A stretch of DNA of 17,941 nt, taken from assembly GCA_937900425.1 (NCBI GenBank), contig CALCDT010000272.1, positions 1 to 17,941 of the forward strand, written 5' to 3'. The translations under genes were made by a program, and so were the position numbers. The notes under the pieces were generated by a model, which was not told the origin of the DNA, searched no databases, and was given only the letters and a program-made list of their open reading frames with translations. Positions within the stretch are counted from its first letter, which is position 1. Each line of letters begins with the position of its first letter. Shown piece by piece: positions 7,797 to 14,633 of the stretch. Source of the DNA: an uncultured Alphaproteobacteria bacterium (GTDB lineage: Bacteria; Pseudomonadota; Alphaproteobacteria; Rhizobiales; Pleomorphomonadaceae).

Positions 7797-7986
7797 GCGG
7801 GACTTTCCTGTTGTCGGCCGCCGGGCAAAGGGGGGCCGGCGGCTCGGCGGCAGAGGTCGAGGATCGGTGAGAATGGTAAACGGGATGTCGACAGGCCGGC
7901 GGAAGTGCGGCCGGGCTCTTAATCCGGCCGCCGTTCCTCCGCCCCCTGTGGGCCGGCTGTGGATAAGCTGTGCGGAAGTTCGAATT

Positions 7987-8003
7987 GTGACGAGCGCCGT
8001 CAC
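7987..8003. promoter_or_regulatory. GTGACG-N5-CGTCAC palindrome
   Basis: A perfect 6-bp-arm inverted repeat in the divergent promoter region, flanked as TTGTGACG...CGTCACTT. It shares the GTGAC/GTCAC core with the element at 8221-8240, which suggests one dimeric regulator. The functional assignment is inferred. Confidence 0.35.
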
Positions 8004-8220
8004 TTCGCGTTTCACCTCCGTTCGGGGCGAGGCTAGGAGCGTTCCGGTTTTGTCCGGAGGGAAGGAACCGACGCCGCTTCCCCATCGAGAAGCCAGCGAT
8101 CGATGCGACGGGCTGATCATGCAGGGCGATTTCGGTCGCGGCCGTGGGGGCGACGATTTCGTCGCCGCCCGACGGCGACGGACGCATCCGTCATGATCGC
8201 CGGGGTCGCGGTCTCCCGCA

Positions 8221-8240
8221 TGTGACAGCGGCCGGTCACA
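8221..8240. promoter_or_regulatory. TGTGAC-N8-GTCACA palindrome upstream of cupin gene
   Basis: Perfect 6-bp arms with an 8-bp centre, located 43-62 bp before the cupin start. The half-sites look CRP/FNR-like (TGTGA/TCACA), but the spacing is too wide for a canonical CRP site (N6). It may be a binding site for another regulator. Confidence 0.35.
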
Positions 8241-8282
8241 CCGGTATCCTGGGGACAAATTCCGTGGAGGACTTCGCTCGCC

Positions 8283-8645
8283 ATGACCGACACCGGCCGC
8301 TTCCTGCCCTTCGACCTCGCCAACGTGGTGCCCGAGGATGGCGAACCCGACGCCGACCGTCTGGTTCGCGGCACGCCCCGCTTCCGGACGTGGAACGTGG
8401 AGGAGACGCCGGACGGCAAGGTTTTCTCCGGCGTCTGGGAGGCGACGCCGGGGATCTGGCGGGTCTCCTACGACGAGTGGGAGTTCTGTTCGATCCTCGC
8501 CGGGGTGTCGCTGCTTCACGAGGACGGCATCGAGGCGCCGCACCGGCTGGCCGAGGGCGACAGCTTCGTGATCCGGCCGGGCTTCTCGGGTCTTTGGGAG
8601 GTGGTCGAGACCACGCGCAAGCTCTACGTGATCCGCCTGCCCTGA
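8283..8645 (+). CDS. Small cupin-domain protein (DUF861-like)
   Basis: 120 residues forming a single cupin barrel of the DUF861 / cupin_3 type, the family that includes the (S)-ureidoglycine aminohydrolase cupin domain. Typical segments are visible: FSGVWEATPGIWRVSYDEWEF, the turn SILAGVSLLHEDG, and AEGDSFVIRPGFSGLWEVVETTRKLYVI. The metal-binding histidine set of catalytic cupins is sparse (only H78 and H86 are near the fold core), so enzymatic activity is uncertain. GGAGG lies 12 bases before the ATG, a rather long spacing. It is convergent with opgH, separated by a hairpin. Confidence 0.85.
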   Translation: MTDTGRFLPFDLANVVPEDGEPDADRLVRGTPRFRTWNVEETPDGKVFSGVWEATPGIWRVSYDEWEFCSILAGVSLLHEDGIEAPHRLAEGDSFVIRPGFSGLWEVVETTRKLYVIRLP

Positions 8646-8672
8646 ACGGCCGCGCCGAACGCCTGCCCCGAG

Positions 8673-8702
8673 ACGTCGACCGCGCGATGCGCTCGTCGAC
8701 GT
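8673..8702. terminator. Hairpin between convergent cupin and opgH genes
   Basis: ACGTCGAC (8673-8680) and GTCGACGT (8695-8702) are perfect inverted repeats. Inside them GCGC-GAT-GCGC (8682-8692) extends the stem. It lies in the 67-bp gap between two converging genes and could act bidirectionally. Neither side has a T tract, so intrinsic termination is uncertain. Confidence 0.4.
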
Positions 8703-8712
8703 TGGGGAGGGC

Positions 8713-10902
8713 TCAGGTCGCCGGCGGCGCCGGTTCGGCCCGGGCCACGGGAAGCGAGGCGATCCGCCGCAACAGCGCGGGCGTCGCCAGCACGATCGCC
8801 CGCTCCTTGCGGTCGAGAAAGCCGATCGCCTCGACACGGGTTTCGGCCTCGGCGATCTTTGCGGCGGCGATCGCCTCGACCGGGTCGATGGCACCGCGCC
8901 GGCGCTCCAGGACCCGGTCGGCGAGGGCGATGTGGGCGGCGAGGCGATCTTCGGTGCGCACGAGGTCGGCGAGCCGCGGCGCGGCGGCGACCGCCTCCGA
9001 ATAGGCCGGACGCGCCTCTTCCATCAGCCTGCGGATCGGCGGCTGCTCGCTCTCCTCGGGGATGCGCAGCAGGCCGAGCCGCTTGAAGAAGCGGCCGACC
9101 GGCGCGGAGCCGGTGAAGGCCGACAGCGGCACCGCGAGCACGAGGCCGACCACCGCCGGCGACAGCCAGGCCAGCATGATCCAGCTGTCGGCGAGGGCGG
9201 CGGCGCCGAGGGCGACGCCGGAGATGACGTGCCACTTGTGGCGGCGCACGAGGTCCATGAACGGGACGCCGCCGTCGTCGCGGCGCTGCGGGTTCCAGCC
9301 GGCGTCGCGGCGCATCAGGATCTGGGCGATGGCGCCGGTGTGGATCAGCATCATGATCGGCGCGAGGAGGGCGGAAAGCAGCACCTCGCCGACGAAGCTG
9401 ACGAGGACCATGAACAGCCCGCCGGCGGCCCGGCGCGAGCGGCCGTCGGTGAGGAACAGCAGCAGGCCGAGGATCTTCGGAGTGAACAGGACGCCCATCG
9501 TCAGGACGAACAGGCCGAGCGCGCGCTCGGGGTCGATCCGCGGCCAGGACGGGAACAGCTGGAATTCGCTGACGAAATACTCCGGCCGGATGAAATGGGC
9601 CTGGAGGGCGAGGGTGAGGCCGGCGATCAGCAGCAGCAGCCACAGCGGCGAGGTGGCGTAGGAGAGGATGCCGGTCAGAAGGTGGCTGCGGCTGACCCAG
9701 TGCAGGCCGCGGCCGAACAGCACCTTGGAATGCTGGAGATTGCCCTGGCACCAGCGCCGGTCGCGCACGGCAAGGTCGATCAGCGAGGGCGGGCTCTCCT
9801 CGTAGGATCCCGGCAGGTCGTCGGCGATGATCACGGTCCAGCCGCCGCGCCGGATCAGCGCCGCCTCGACGAAGTCGTGGCTGAGGATGTGGCCGCCGAA
9901 CGGCGGGCGTCCGGACAGTTCGGGCAGGCCGGCGCAGCCCATGAAGGCCGCGGTGCGGATGATCGCGTTGTGCCCCCAGTAGTTGCCTTCCTTGTGCACC
10001 CACCAGGAGAGGCCGGTGCCGACCACCGGCCCGTAGACGCGGCCGGCGAACTGCTGCAGGCGGGCCATCAGCGTGGTGCCGCCGACGAGGGTCGGGATGG
10101 TCTGGATCAGGCCGGCGTCGGGATCGGCCTCAATGCGCCGGGCGAGTTCGACGACGGTGTCGCCTTCCATCAGGCTGTCGGCGTCGAGCACCAGCAGGTG
10201 GTCGTAGGCGCCGCCCCAGCGCCGGCAGAAATCGGCGACGTTACCGGCCTTGCGCCCGGTGTTGTGGCGGCGGCGGCGGTAGAAGAGACGGAGGCGGCCG
10301 CCGAGGCGCTCGCGGGCGCGCGCCAGCGCCGCCTCCTCCTCGAGCGCGATCTCCGGGTCGGTGGTGTCGGCGATGACGAACCAGTCGAAGGCGTCGCCCT
10401 CGCCGGTCGCCTCGACGCTGCGGATCATCGCCTCGAGGCCGCCGAACACCCGGTCGGGCGCTTCGTTGTAGGTCGGCATCAGCACGGCGGTGCGGCGAAC
10501 GAGGCGGGCGGAGGAGCGCTGCGGACCTGCGAGCCGGCGGCGCAGGATCGCCCAGAAGCCGGCGAGGGCGCTGGCCATCGCCACGGCGATCCAGACGAAG
10601 GTCAGGGCGAAGAGGGCGAGCACCACCTGCTCCACCGGCGTCAGGCCGCCGATGGCGAGCACGAGGTTCATCTCGTAGATGGCGAAGACCGAAAGCGCGA
10701 AGGCCGAGCCGAGGACGAGGATACGGCGCAGGGTCGAGGAGCGTCCGGTCGGGTCGACCAGCTTGCGGCGCGCCGTGCGGTCGAAGCGGTCGAGATCCTG
10801 GGTCGGCATCGGCGCCGGGGCCTCCGGCGGCATGCCGGGCGGAAGGCCGGACCCTGACACGGGGGCCGGCGGCGCGGCGATATCGAGGTTCAGGACGTCC
10901 AT
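8713..10902 (-). CDS. opgH: Glucans biosynthesis glucosyltransferase OpgH (MdoH)
   Basis: 729 residues. This is the inner-membrane processive GT2 glucosyltransferase that polymerises UDP-glucose into the osmoregulated periplasmic glucan backbone. A Pro-rich cytoplasmic N-terminus (about 1-55) precedes two membrane segments (about 58-80 and 90-118), then the GT2 domain: LMPTYNEAPDRVFGGLEAM (about 141-159), the metal-binding LVLDADS (D240, D242), SHDFVEAALIRRGGW (catalytic-base region D343) and the acceptor motif RRWCQGN (382-388). Further membrane helices lie at about 415-435, 462-484, 495-525 and 565-592, followed by a cytoplasmic tail. Length and motif order match MdoH/OpgH. The start overlaps the end of opgG by 13 bp, indicating translational coupling and one operon. 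Confidence 0.95.
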   Translation of the reverse strand: MDVLNLDIAAPPAPVSGSGLPPGMPPEAPAPMPTQDLDRFDRTARRKLVDPTGRSSTLRRILVLGSAFALSVFAIYEMNLVLAIGGLTPVEQVVLALFALTFVWIAVAMASALAGFWAILRRRLAGPQRSSARLVRRTAVLMPTYNEAPDRVFGGLEAMIRSVEATGEGDAFDWFVIADTTDPEIALEEEAALARARERLGGRLRLFYRRRRHNTGRKAGNVADFCRRWGGAYDHLLVLDADSLMEGDTVVELARRIEADPDAGLIQTIPTLVGGTTLMARLQQFAGRVYGPVVGTGLSWWVHKEGNYWGHNAIIRTAAFMGCAGLPELSGRPPFGGHILSHDFVEAALIRRGGWTVIIADDLPGSYEESPPSLIDLAVRDRRWCQGNLQHSKVLFGRGLHWVSRSHLLTGILSYATSPLWLLLLIAGLTLALQAHFIRPEYFVSEFQLFPSWPRIDPERALGLFVLTMGVLFTPKILGLLLFLTDGRSRRAAGGLFMVLVSFVGEVLLSALLAPIMMLIHTGAIAQILMRRDAGWNPQRRDDGGVPFMDLVRRHKWHVISGVALGAAALADSWIMLAWLSPAVVGLVLAVPLSAFTGSAPVGRFFKRLGLLRIPEESEQPPIRRLMEEARPAYSEAVAAAPRLADLVRTEDRLAAHIALADRVLERRRGAIDPVEAIAAAKIAEAETRVEAIGFLDRKERAIVLATPALLRRIASLPVARAEPAPPAT

Positions 10903-12473
10903 CGGAACACCCAGGTCTCGGCCGGCGCTCCCGTCTCGAAAGTGAGATTGGCCCTGAGCTCGATCAGCCTCTCGCCCTGGGGATCGAGTTCGAAGGAGAG
11001 GCGGTAGCCGCCGGCGACGTCGTTGCGCTGGACGACGACGTTGCGCACCGAGCCCTTGTAGGAATTGACCGTCGCCGAGGCGGTGCCGAGGCTGTCGCGA
11101 TCGACGCCGGGGGCGAGGACGTAGTCGACGACGAAGAGCCGGAAGCCGGTGTCCTCGGCGCCGAGCGGGCGCCCGGAGCGTGTCGCTCCGACGATCGCCG
11201 ACCCCGTCGCCGCCTCGACGCCCTGGCCCCAGGACAGCCGGTAGGCGAAGCTATACTCGGAGCCTGCGGGAATCTTTTCCTTCGGCCGCCAGTAGGCGAC
11301 GATGTTGTCGTGGACCTCCGAATCCGTCGGGATCTCGATCAGGGTCACCGCGCCGGTGCCCCAGTCGCCGACCGGCTCGACCCAGAGGCTCGGCCGTCGC
11401 TCGTAGGCGGCCTCGAGGTCCTGGTAGGACTCGAAAGCGCGGTCGCGCTGCATCAGGCCGAAGCCGCGCGGAGCGGTGTCGACGAAGGCGCTGATCTGCA
11501 GTTCGGAGGGGTTGGCGAGCGGTCGCCAGAGCCGCTCACCGCGGCCGGTGATCATCAGCAGGCCGTCGGAATCGTGGACCTCGGGACGGAAGTCGTCGAT
11601 CTGGCTGCGACCGTTCAGCGAGAAGTAGAACATGCTGGTCCCGGGTGCGAGGCCGACGTTGACGAGATCGGCCCGCGGGAACAACTGCGCCTCGACGTCC
11701 ATCAGTGTCGGCATGCCCGGTCGGATGGTGAAGCGGTAGGCGCCGGTGGTCGAGGGGCTGTCGAGCAGGGCGTGGACGACGACGATGTCCGCGGCCTCGG
11801 TCGGCGCCTCGACCCAGAAGGCGCGGAACACCGGAAACTCCTCACCCTCGGGATCGGCGGTCTTGATGGCGAGACCACGGGCGGAGAGGCCGTAGGTCTG
11901 GCCCTTGCCGAGCGAGCGGAAGTAGCTCGCGCCCTGGAAGACGACGATCTCGTCGTAATAGTCCGGGCGGTTGATCGGCCCATGGATGCGAATGCCGGCG
12001 AAGCCGATGTCGTCCTTGGGAACCGGGCCGGGCACGAGCGGCCCGATCGTGAAGAGGTCGGGGTCGTAGGCTAGGTGGGTGGCCTGGCCGTTCTGGACGA
12101 GCGCCACCTCGACCGGCGCCCGGAAGTAGAGACCGCGGTGAAACAGCTGCAACTGGAAGGGCAGGCCGCGGTCGGCCCAGATCGCCCGGTCGGGCCGATA
12201 GCGGATGTCGCGATACTGGTCGTAGCTGAGCTGGTCCAGCACCGCGGGCAGGGAATCGTCGGCCGCGGCGAAGGGGGCGGCGGCGAGTTTGCGGGCGATT
12301 TCGGCGACGGTGGAGCGGCGGAACTCGCCGGTGACGGCGAAGTTGGCCTGGGTCTTCGCTTCCTGGGCGAGGGCGGCGATCGGCAGGGTCGCGCCGGTCG
12401 CGGCTGCGACGGCGCCGACCGCCGCCAGGGACCGGGCGACCATCTCGCGCCGGCTGATCGCCGGGCCGGTCAT
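10890..12473 (-). CDS. opgG: Periplasmic glucan biosynthesis protein OpgG/OpgD family, Tat signal
   Basis: 527 residues from ATG 12473. It is the periplasmic partner of OpgH in osmoregulated periplasmic glucan synthesis. Recognisable OpgG/MdoG blocks include YDQYRDIRYRPDRAIWAD, FQLQLFHRGLYFRAPVEV, AYDPDLFTIG, FAGIRIHGPINRPDYYDEIV, FQGASYFRSLGKGQTYGLSA (about 194-213), FRPEVHDSDGLLM and RDRAFESYQDLEAAYERRPS. Residues 1-36 form a twin-arginine signal (ISRREMVARS, a hydrophobic Ala stretch, ALA cleavage), as in E. coli OpgD rather than Sec-exported OpgG, so the symbol is provisional. An alternative TTG at 12500 has a better-placed GGAG and would add 9 residues. The ATG at 12662 would add an atypical 63-residue leader and is rejected. 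opgH follows with a 13-bp overlap. Confidence 0.92.
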   Translation of the reverse strand: MTGPAISRREMVARSLAAVGAVAAATGATLPIAALAQEAKTQANFAVTGEFRRSTVAEIARKLAAAPFAAADDSLPAVLDQLSYDQYRDIRYRPDRAIWADRGLPFQLQLFHRGLYFRAPVEVALVQNGQATHLAYDPDLFTIGPLVPGPVPKDDIGFAGIRIHGPINRPDYYDEIVVFQGASYFRSLGKGQTYGLSARGLAIKTADPEGEEFPVFRAFWVEAPTEAADIVVVHALLDSPSTTGAYRFTIRPGMPTLMDVEAQLFPRADLVNVGLAPGTSMFYFSLNGRSQIDDFRPEVHDSDGLLMITGRGERLWRPLANPSELQISAFVDTAPRGFGLMQRDRAFESYQDLEAAYERRPSLWVEPVGDWGTGAVTLIEIPTDSEVHDNIVAYWRPKEKIPAGSEYSFAYRLSWGQGVEAATGSAIVGATRSGRPLGAEDTGFRLFVVDYVLAPGVDRDSLGTASATVNSYKGSVRNVVVQRNDVAGGYRLSFELDPQGERLIELRANLTFETGAPAETWVFRWTS

Positions 12474-12794
12474 CGTCGGGGAAGCGCTCTCGTGAGGCAA
12501 GGCCTGGGCTCCGGGTATCGGGACGTGAGGAAGGCTGAAAGCCGGCTGCGCCGCACGCCCTCGCAGCGTCTGCGGCCCGCCGGTGGGACGCGATTCCCCG
12601 TTCCCCGACGCCGCGCGGCGGGAACGAGGAACCGGCACCGGACTATCCGACGAAGGCCACAAATAAAGTCAGCTCAAGGGTTTTCATAGGCCCTTCGCAT
12701 CCTCCCTCGGTACCGATCTCCGCCCCAAAACGCTTGACTGGGCGAATCGATCCCTTTCCCGGTTGACAATCATGCGGCGGTGCACCGGCAGCCT
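12474..12794. other. Intergenic leader region of opgGH
   Basis: 321 bp without an established gene, between pncA and opgG (both minus). It holds a strong hairpin (12600-12625), a possible 14-codon leader ORF (12643-12687, MKTLELTLFVAFVG) preceded by GGAGG and AAGGG, and a GC palindrome CGGTGCACCG (12778-12787) near the pncA stop. The stretch 12660-12770 is relatively AT-rich and probably contains the opgG promoter, but no clear -35/-10 pair stands out. Confidence 0.55.
12600..12625 (-). repeat. Stem-loop in opgG 5' leader
   Basis: GTTCCC (12600-12605) pairs with GGGAAC (12620-12625). Inside lies the perfect palindrome CGCCGCGCGGCG (12609-12620), so alternative pairings are possible. It falls between the candidate leader ORF and the opgG start and would be in the 5' untranslated mRNA. 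A role in attenuation or translation control is inference only. Confidence 0.45.
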
Positions 12795-13415
12795 TCAGTC
12801 GGCGATCTCGACGCCGGCCTCCATCATCCGCCCGATCGCCGCGGCGAGCGATCCCTGAAGGTCGATCGCCCGGCAGGCCCCCATGAGAACCACGGCCTCG
12901 AAGCCGAGGCGCGCCGCGTCGATCGCCGAATAGGCGACGCAATAGTCGGTGGCGAGACCGGCGAAAAAGAGGCGGCGCAGCGCGCGCTCGCGCAGATAGC
13001 CGGCAAGACCCGTGGGCGTTGCGTGATCGTTTTCGAAGAAGGCCGAGTAGGAATCGATCGCCGGGCGGAAGCCCTTGCGGACGACGAGTTCGGCCCGGGT
13101 CAGGTCGAGCGCCGGGTGGAAATGCGCGCCGGTCGTTCCCCTCACGCAGTGATCGGGCCAGAGGGTCTGCGGCCCGTAGGGCAGCGCGATGGTCTCGAAG
13201 GGACGCCGTCCTTCATGGCTCGAGGCGAAGGAGGAGTGGCCGGCCGGATGCCAGTCCTGGGTCGCGATGACGTGGGCGAAGCGTTCCGTCAGGGCGTTGA
13301 TCGCCGGGACCACCGCATCGCCGTCCGCGACCGCGAGGGCGCCGCCCGGGCAGAAGTCGTTCTGGACGTCGACGACGACGAGAACCTCGGTGCCGGAACC
13401 GGCGGGGCTGGACAT
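12795..13415 (-). CDS. pncA: Nicotinamidase / pyrazinamidase
   Basis: 206 residues from ATG 13415, a cytoplasmic isochorismatase-fold amidase that converts nicotinamide to nicotinate for NAD salvage. The Cys-Lys-Asp catalytic triad is present as D16 (VVVDVQNDF), K114 (VVRKGF) and C159 (ATDYCV). Metal ligands are visible in TQDWHPAGHSSF (D54, H56, H60) and WPDHCVRGT (H89). The length is close to the typical 200-215 residues. The start is supported by GGAG seven bases upstream. An ATG at 13451 would add 12 residues without a better ribosome-binding site. It is followed by the opgG leader region and appears to be a stand-alone gene. Confidence 0.94.
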   Translation of the reverse strand: MSSPAGSGTEVLVVVDVQNDFCPGGALAVADGDAVVPAINALTERFAHVIATQDWHPAGHSSFASSHEGRRPFETIALPYGPQTLWPDHCVRGTTGAHFHPALDLTRAELVVRKGFRPAIDSYSAFFENDHATPTGLAGYLRERALRRLFFAGLATDYCVAYSAIDAARLGFEAVVLMGACRAIDLQGSLAAAIGRMMEAGVEIAD

Positions 13416-13534
13416 GGCTTCGCTCCGATGACCGCGACGGGTGGCCGTCACGGGTATCCGGCGATCTTATTGCATTGCGGGAGCGTGCGGAAGTTTCGAT
13501 CTCGCCGACGAGGCGACGATGCGCGGGCCGTCTC

Positions 13535-13723
13535 TCAGCCCGCTTCGGCCGGCCAGAAGCCGGTGCGGGCGTCGCGTGCGATCGGACGCACCTCGACCTC
13601 GTCGGAGCGGCAGCGGGTGCAACGCATGCCGCGCGACAGATCCGCGAGGCGGCTCGATTGCGGGTAGGAGGCCTTGAGATAGCGGAGCCGGCCGCAGCTT
13701 TCGCAATAAATGGCGAGGCGCAT
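13535..13723 (-). CDS. Small zinc-ribbon protein, unknown function
   Basis: 62 residues from ATG 13723 (MRLAIYCESCGRLRYL...). Two CxxC knuckles, CESC near the N-terminus and CTRC about 27 residues later, are spaced as in a treble-clef or zinc-ribbon fold. The rest is basic (many Arg), so nucleic-acid contact is possible. I do not recognise a named family. The start at 13723 has GGAG seven bases upstream. The alternative ATG at 13753 would add MTIFEVAERN but has a poor ribosome-binding site. The longer open frame upstream runs through the tRNA and is not coding. A 12-bp palindrome lies about 90 bp upstream. Confidence 0.6.
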   Translation of the reverse strand: MRLAIYCESCGRLRYLKASYPQSSRLADLSRGMRCTRCRSDEVEVRPIARDARTGFWPAEAG

Positions 13724-13807
13724 GTTGCGCTCCGCGACTTCGAAAATGGTCATCGCAGCAGTATGGATCCTCGAGCCGAGTATCGGACTTCGTATCGCGC
13801 AAAGGTT

Positions 13808-13819
13808 GTCAACGTTGAC
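13808..13819. promoter_or_regulatory. Perfect palindrome GTCAACGTTGAC, operator candidate
   Basis: A 12-bp perfect palindrome in the AT-richer part of the region upstream of the zinc-ribbon gene. On the minus strand its right arm continues as TTGACA, a -35-like element. A repressor bound here could occlude RNA polymerase. The regulator is unknown. Confidence 0.4.
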
Positions 13820-13988
13820 GCCGGCTTCGGGCGGAGGCGTCTTCTTACAGATTAGGGGGGTGCCGGGGAAGTTCAAGGGTGCATGACACCCATGAGCGGG
13901 GCTGCGAGCTCGCATTCGGCGGACCGGGATCGGCCGGGGGCGGAGGCGGCGAGTGCGATCCTCGCTCACTCCACGGCGTCGAGCCGTC

Positions 13989-14019
13989 GCCACCGGACCG
14001 GCGACAGCCACCGGACCGG
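13989..14019. repeat. Short direct repeat, 18-bp period
   Basis: GCCACCGGACCGG occurs at 13989-14001 and 14007-14019. It is non-coding, with no flanking duplication indicating a mobile element. It could be replication slippage or paired protein-binding sites. Confidence 0.6.
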
Positions 14020-14147
14020 TTCCGGCCGCGAGCGAGCAGGCGAGAGGGGAAGCGAACGGTCGCCGGCTCTCCGACACGAGCGGAGCCCGTGACCTGACGG
14101 CCAGATCATGACGGCGGAGGGCGACGCGGAATCGGCGCGAGAATTGA

Positions 14148-14237
14148 TGGCGGAGAGGGAGGGATTTGAACCCCCGATACCCTTGCGAGTATGCCGCATT
14201 TCGAGTGCGGTGCAATCGACCACTCTGCCACCTCTCC
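14148..14237 (-). tRNA. tRNA-Ser (anticodon CGA, reads UCG)
   Basis: 90 nt including an encoded 3' CCA (TGG at 14148-14150 on the plus strand). The acceptor stem GGAGAGG pairs perfectly with CCTCTCC, with discriminator G. The D-arm region GCAGAGTGGTCGATTGC, anticodon loop ACTCGAAAT (CGA), a long class II variable arm (ATACTCGCAAGGGTAT) and the T-loop GGTTCAAATCC are all visible. The long variable arm and CGA anticodon identify serine. It stands alone, not in an rRNA operon. Confidence 0.97.
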
Positions 14238-14250
14238 GCATCAAGGTGCT

Positions 14251-14280
14251 TATCGATCGAAAGCGGCGCGGAACGTACAA
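14251..14280 (-). promoter_or_regulatory. Possible tRNA-Ser promoter
   Basis: On the minus strand TTGTAC (14275-14280) and TCGATA (14251-14256) are separated by 18 bp, and the tRNA 5' end follows 13 bp later. The match to the sigma-70 consensus is moderate. Placement before a tRNA makes it plausible. Confidence 0.35.
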
Positions 14281-14512
14281 AGCGGCGGCGGATTGCGCAA
14301 GGGCCGCGGCCAGATTTTTCACACGCGCCCCGGCGGACGGGCGAAGGACGCGGCGGCGGCGGCCGTGGATCGCGACATTCGAGACGTCGCCGCGGGATGA
14401 GAGCCGGCGCCTGCCTTCGGTCGCTGCCTCGAAATCGGGCGGCGTCTGCCGTCATCAAGGGCTTCGCGACGGCGGCAAATCAGGTTATCGTTTTCGTGTC
14501 GTCAACGTATCG

Positions 14513-14528
14513 AAAGGAGGTGATCCAG
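14513..14528 (+). promoter_or_regulatory. Extended Shine-Dalgarno, perfect complement of 16S rRNA 3' tail
   Basis: AAAGGAGGTGATCCAG is the exact 16-base complement of the conserved 16S rRNA 3' end CTGGATCACCTCCTTT. Ordinary Shine-Dalgarno sites in this window match 4-6 bases. The core GGAGG ends 7 bases before GTG at 14528. Its GGAGGTGA (14516-14523) is perfectly complementary to TCACCTCC at 14577-14584 within the following small ORF, so the site can be sequestered by a local stem. Confidence 0.75.
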
Positions 14529-14599
14529 TGTCTCATTGTCATAACCCGCAGGTGCTGGTCGCCGCGGTCGGGACGTTCACCTCCGGTGGACGCGTCTGA
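14528..14599 (+). CDS. Candidate 23-residue small ORF with exceptional ribosome-binding site
   Basis: GTG-initiated and ending at TGA 14597-14599. The peptide begins MSHCHNPQVLV and ends TFTSGGRV. I do not recognise the peptide. It contains one Cys and two His (SHCH) and no membrane segment. The case for expression rests on the 16-base anti-16S Shine-Dalgarno at ideal spacing and the terminator-like hairpin that follows, which together define a transcript of perhaps 150-200 nt. The last codons encode the anti-Shine-Dalgarno TCACCTCC, so a translating ribosome would melt the sequestering stem. It may be a leader peptide, a small protein, or an sRNA in which the ORF is incidental. A weak promoter candidate upstream is TTCGCG (14463-14468), 17 bp, TATCGT (14486-14491). 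Confidence 0.42.
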   Translation: MSHCHNPQVLVAAVGTFTSGGRV

Positions 14600-14633
14600 T
14601 CCGAGGCATCCCGCGATCTCGCGGTTGGCAATG

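Larger units (their letters stand above)
7797..8282. other. Divergent intergenic region, lipoprotein/cupin
   Basis: 486 bp with no supportable gene. It contains GCGGCCGG/CCGGCCGC (7907-7914 and 7924-7931, 9-nt loop), the two GTGAC palindromes annotated separately, a tight hairpin GGCGACGA-TT-TCGTCGCC (8149-8166), and GGAGG at 8266-8270 as the cupin ribosome-binding site. Promoters for both genes must lie here, but I see no convincing -35/-10 pair. Confidence 0.6.
13724..14147. other. Intergenic region upstream of zinc-ribbon gene
   Basis: 424 bp between the zinc-ribbon start and the tRNA 3' end, with no supportable gene. It holds the palindrome at 13808-13819, the 18-bp-period direct repeat at 13989-14019, and a relatively AT-rich tract (about 13750-13860) that may carry the zinc-ribbon promoter. 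A TTGACA-like element (minus strand, about 13807-13812) overlaps the palindrome, but no well-spaced -10 follows. Confidence 0.5.

Noticed and set aside
8221..8240. Canonical CRP/FNR site
   Set aside because: The half-sites TGTGA/TCACA match, but the spacing is 10 bases between them rather than 6 (CRP) or 4 (FNR). It is kept only as a generic palindrome.
7797..8894. Upstream extension of the lipoprotein frame to 548 residues
   Set aside because: The extension crosses the cupin gene antisense. The lipoprotein signal peptide with lipobox and a good ribosome-binding site fix the start at 7796.
8932..10857. A 641-residue plus-strand open frame opposite opgH
   Set aside because: Composition is typical of a reverse-complement shadow (Gly/Asp/Glu/Gln-rich), and the opgH frame is unambiguous.
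12474..12662. 63-residue N-terminal extension of OpgG from ATG 12662
   Set aside because: It has no ribosome-binding site and would bury the twin-arginine signal peptide internally.
13989..14019. Start of a CRISPR or tandem-repeat array
   Set aside because: There are only two 13-bp copies with a 5-bp gap, with no spacer pattern and no cas genes.
14148..14237. tRNA-associated integration site (attB with a genomic island)
   Set aside because: No integrase gene and no repeated copy of the tRNA 3' end are seen within the window.
14513..14528. A fragment of an antisense 16S rRNA gene
   Set aside because: The identity to the complement of the 16S 3' end stops after 16 bases, and the sequence beyond (TGTCTCATTGTC) does not continue into 16S helix 45. 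It functions better as a Shine-Dalgarno.
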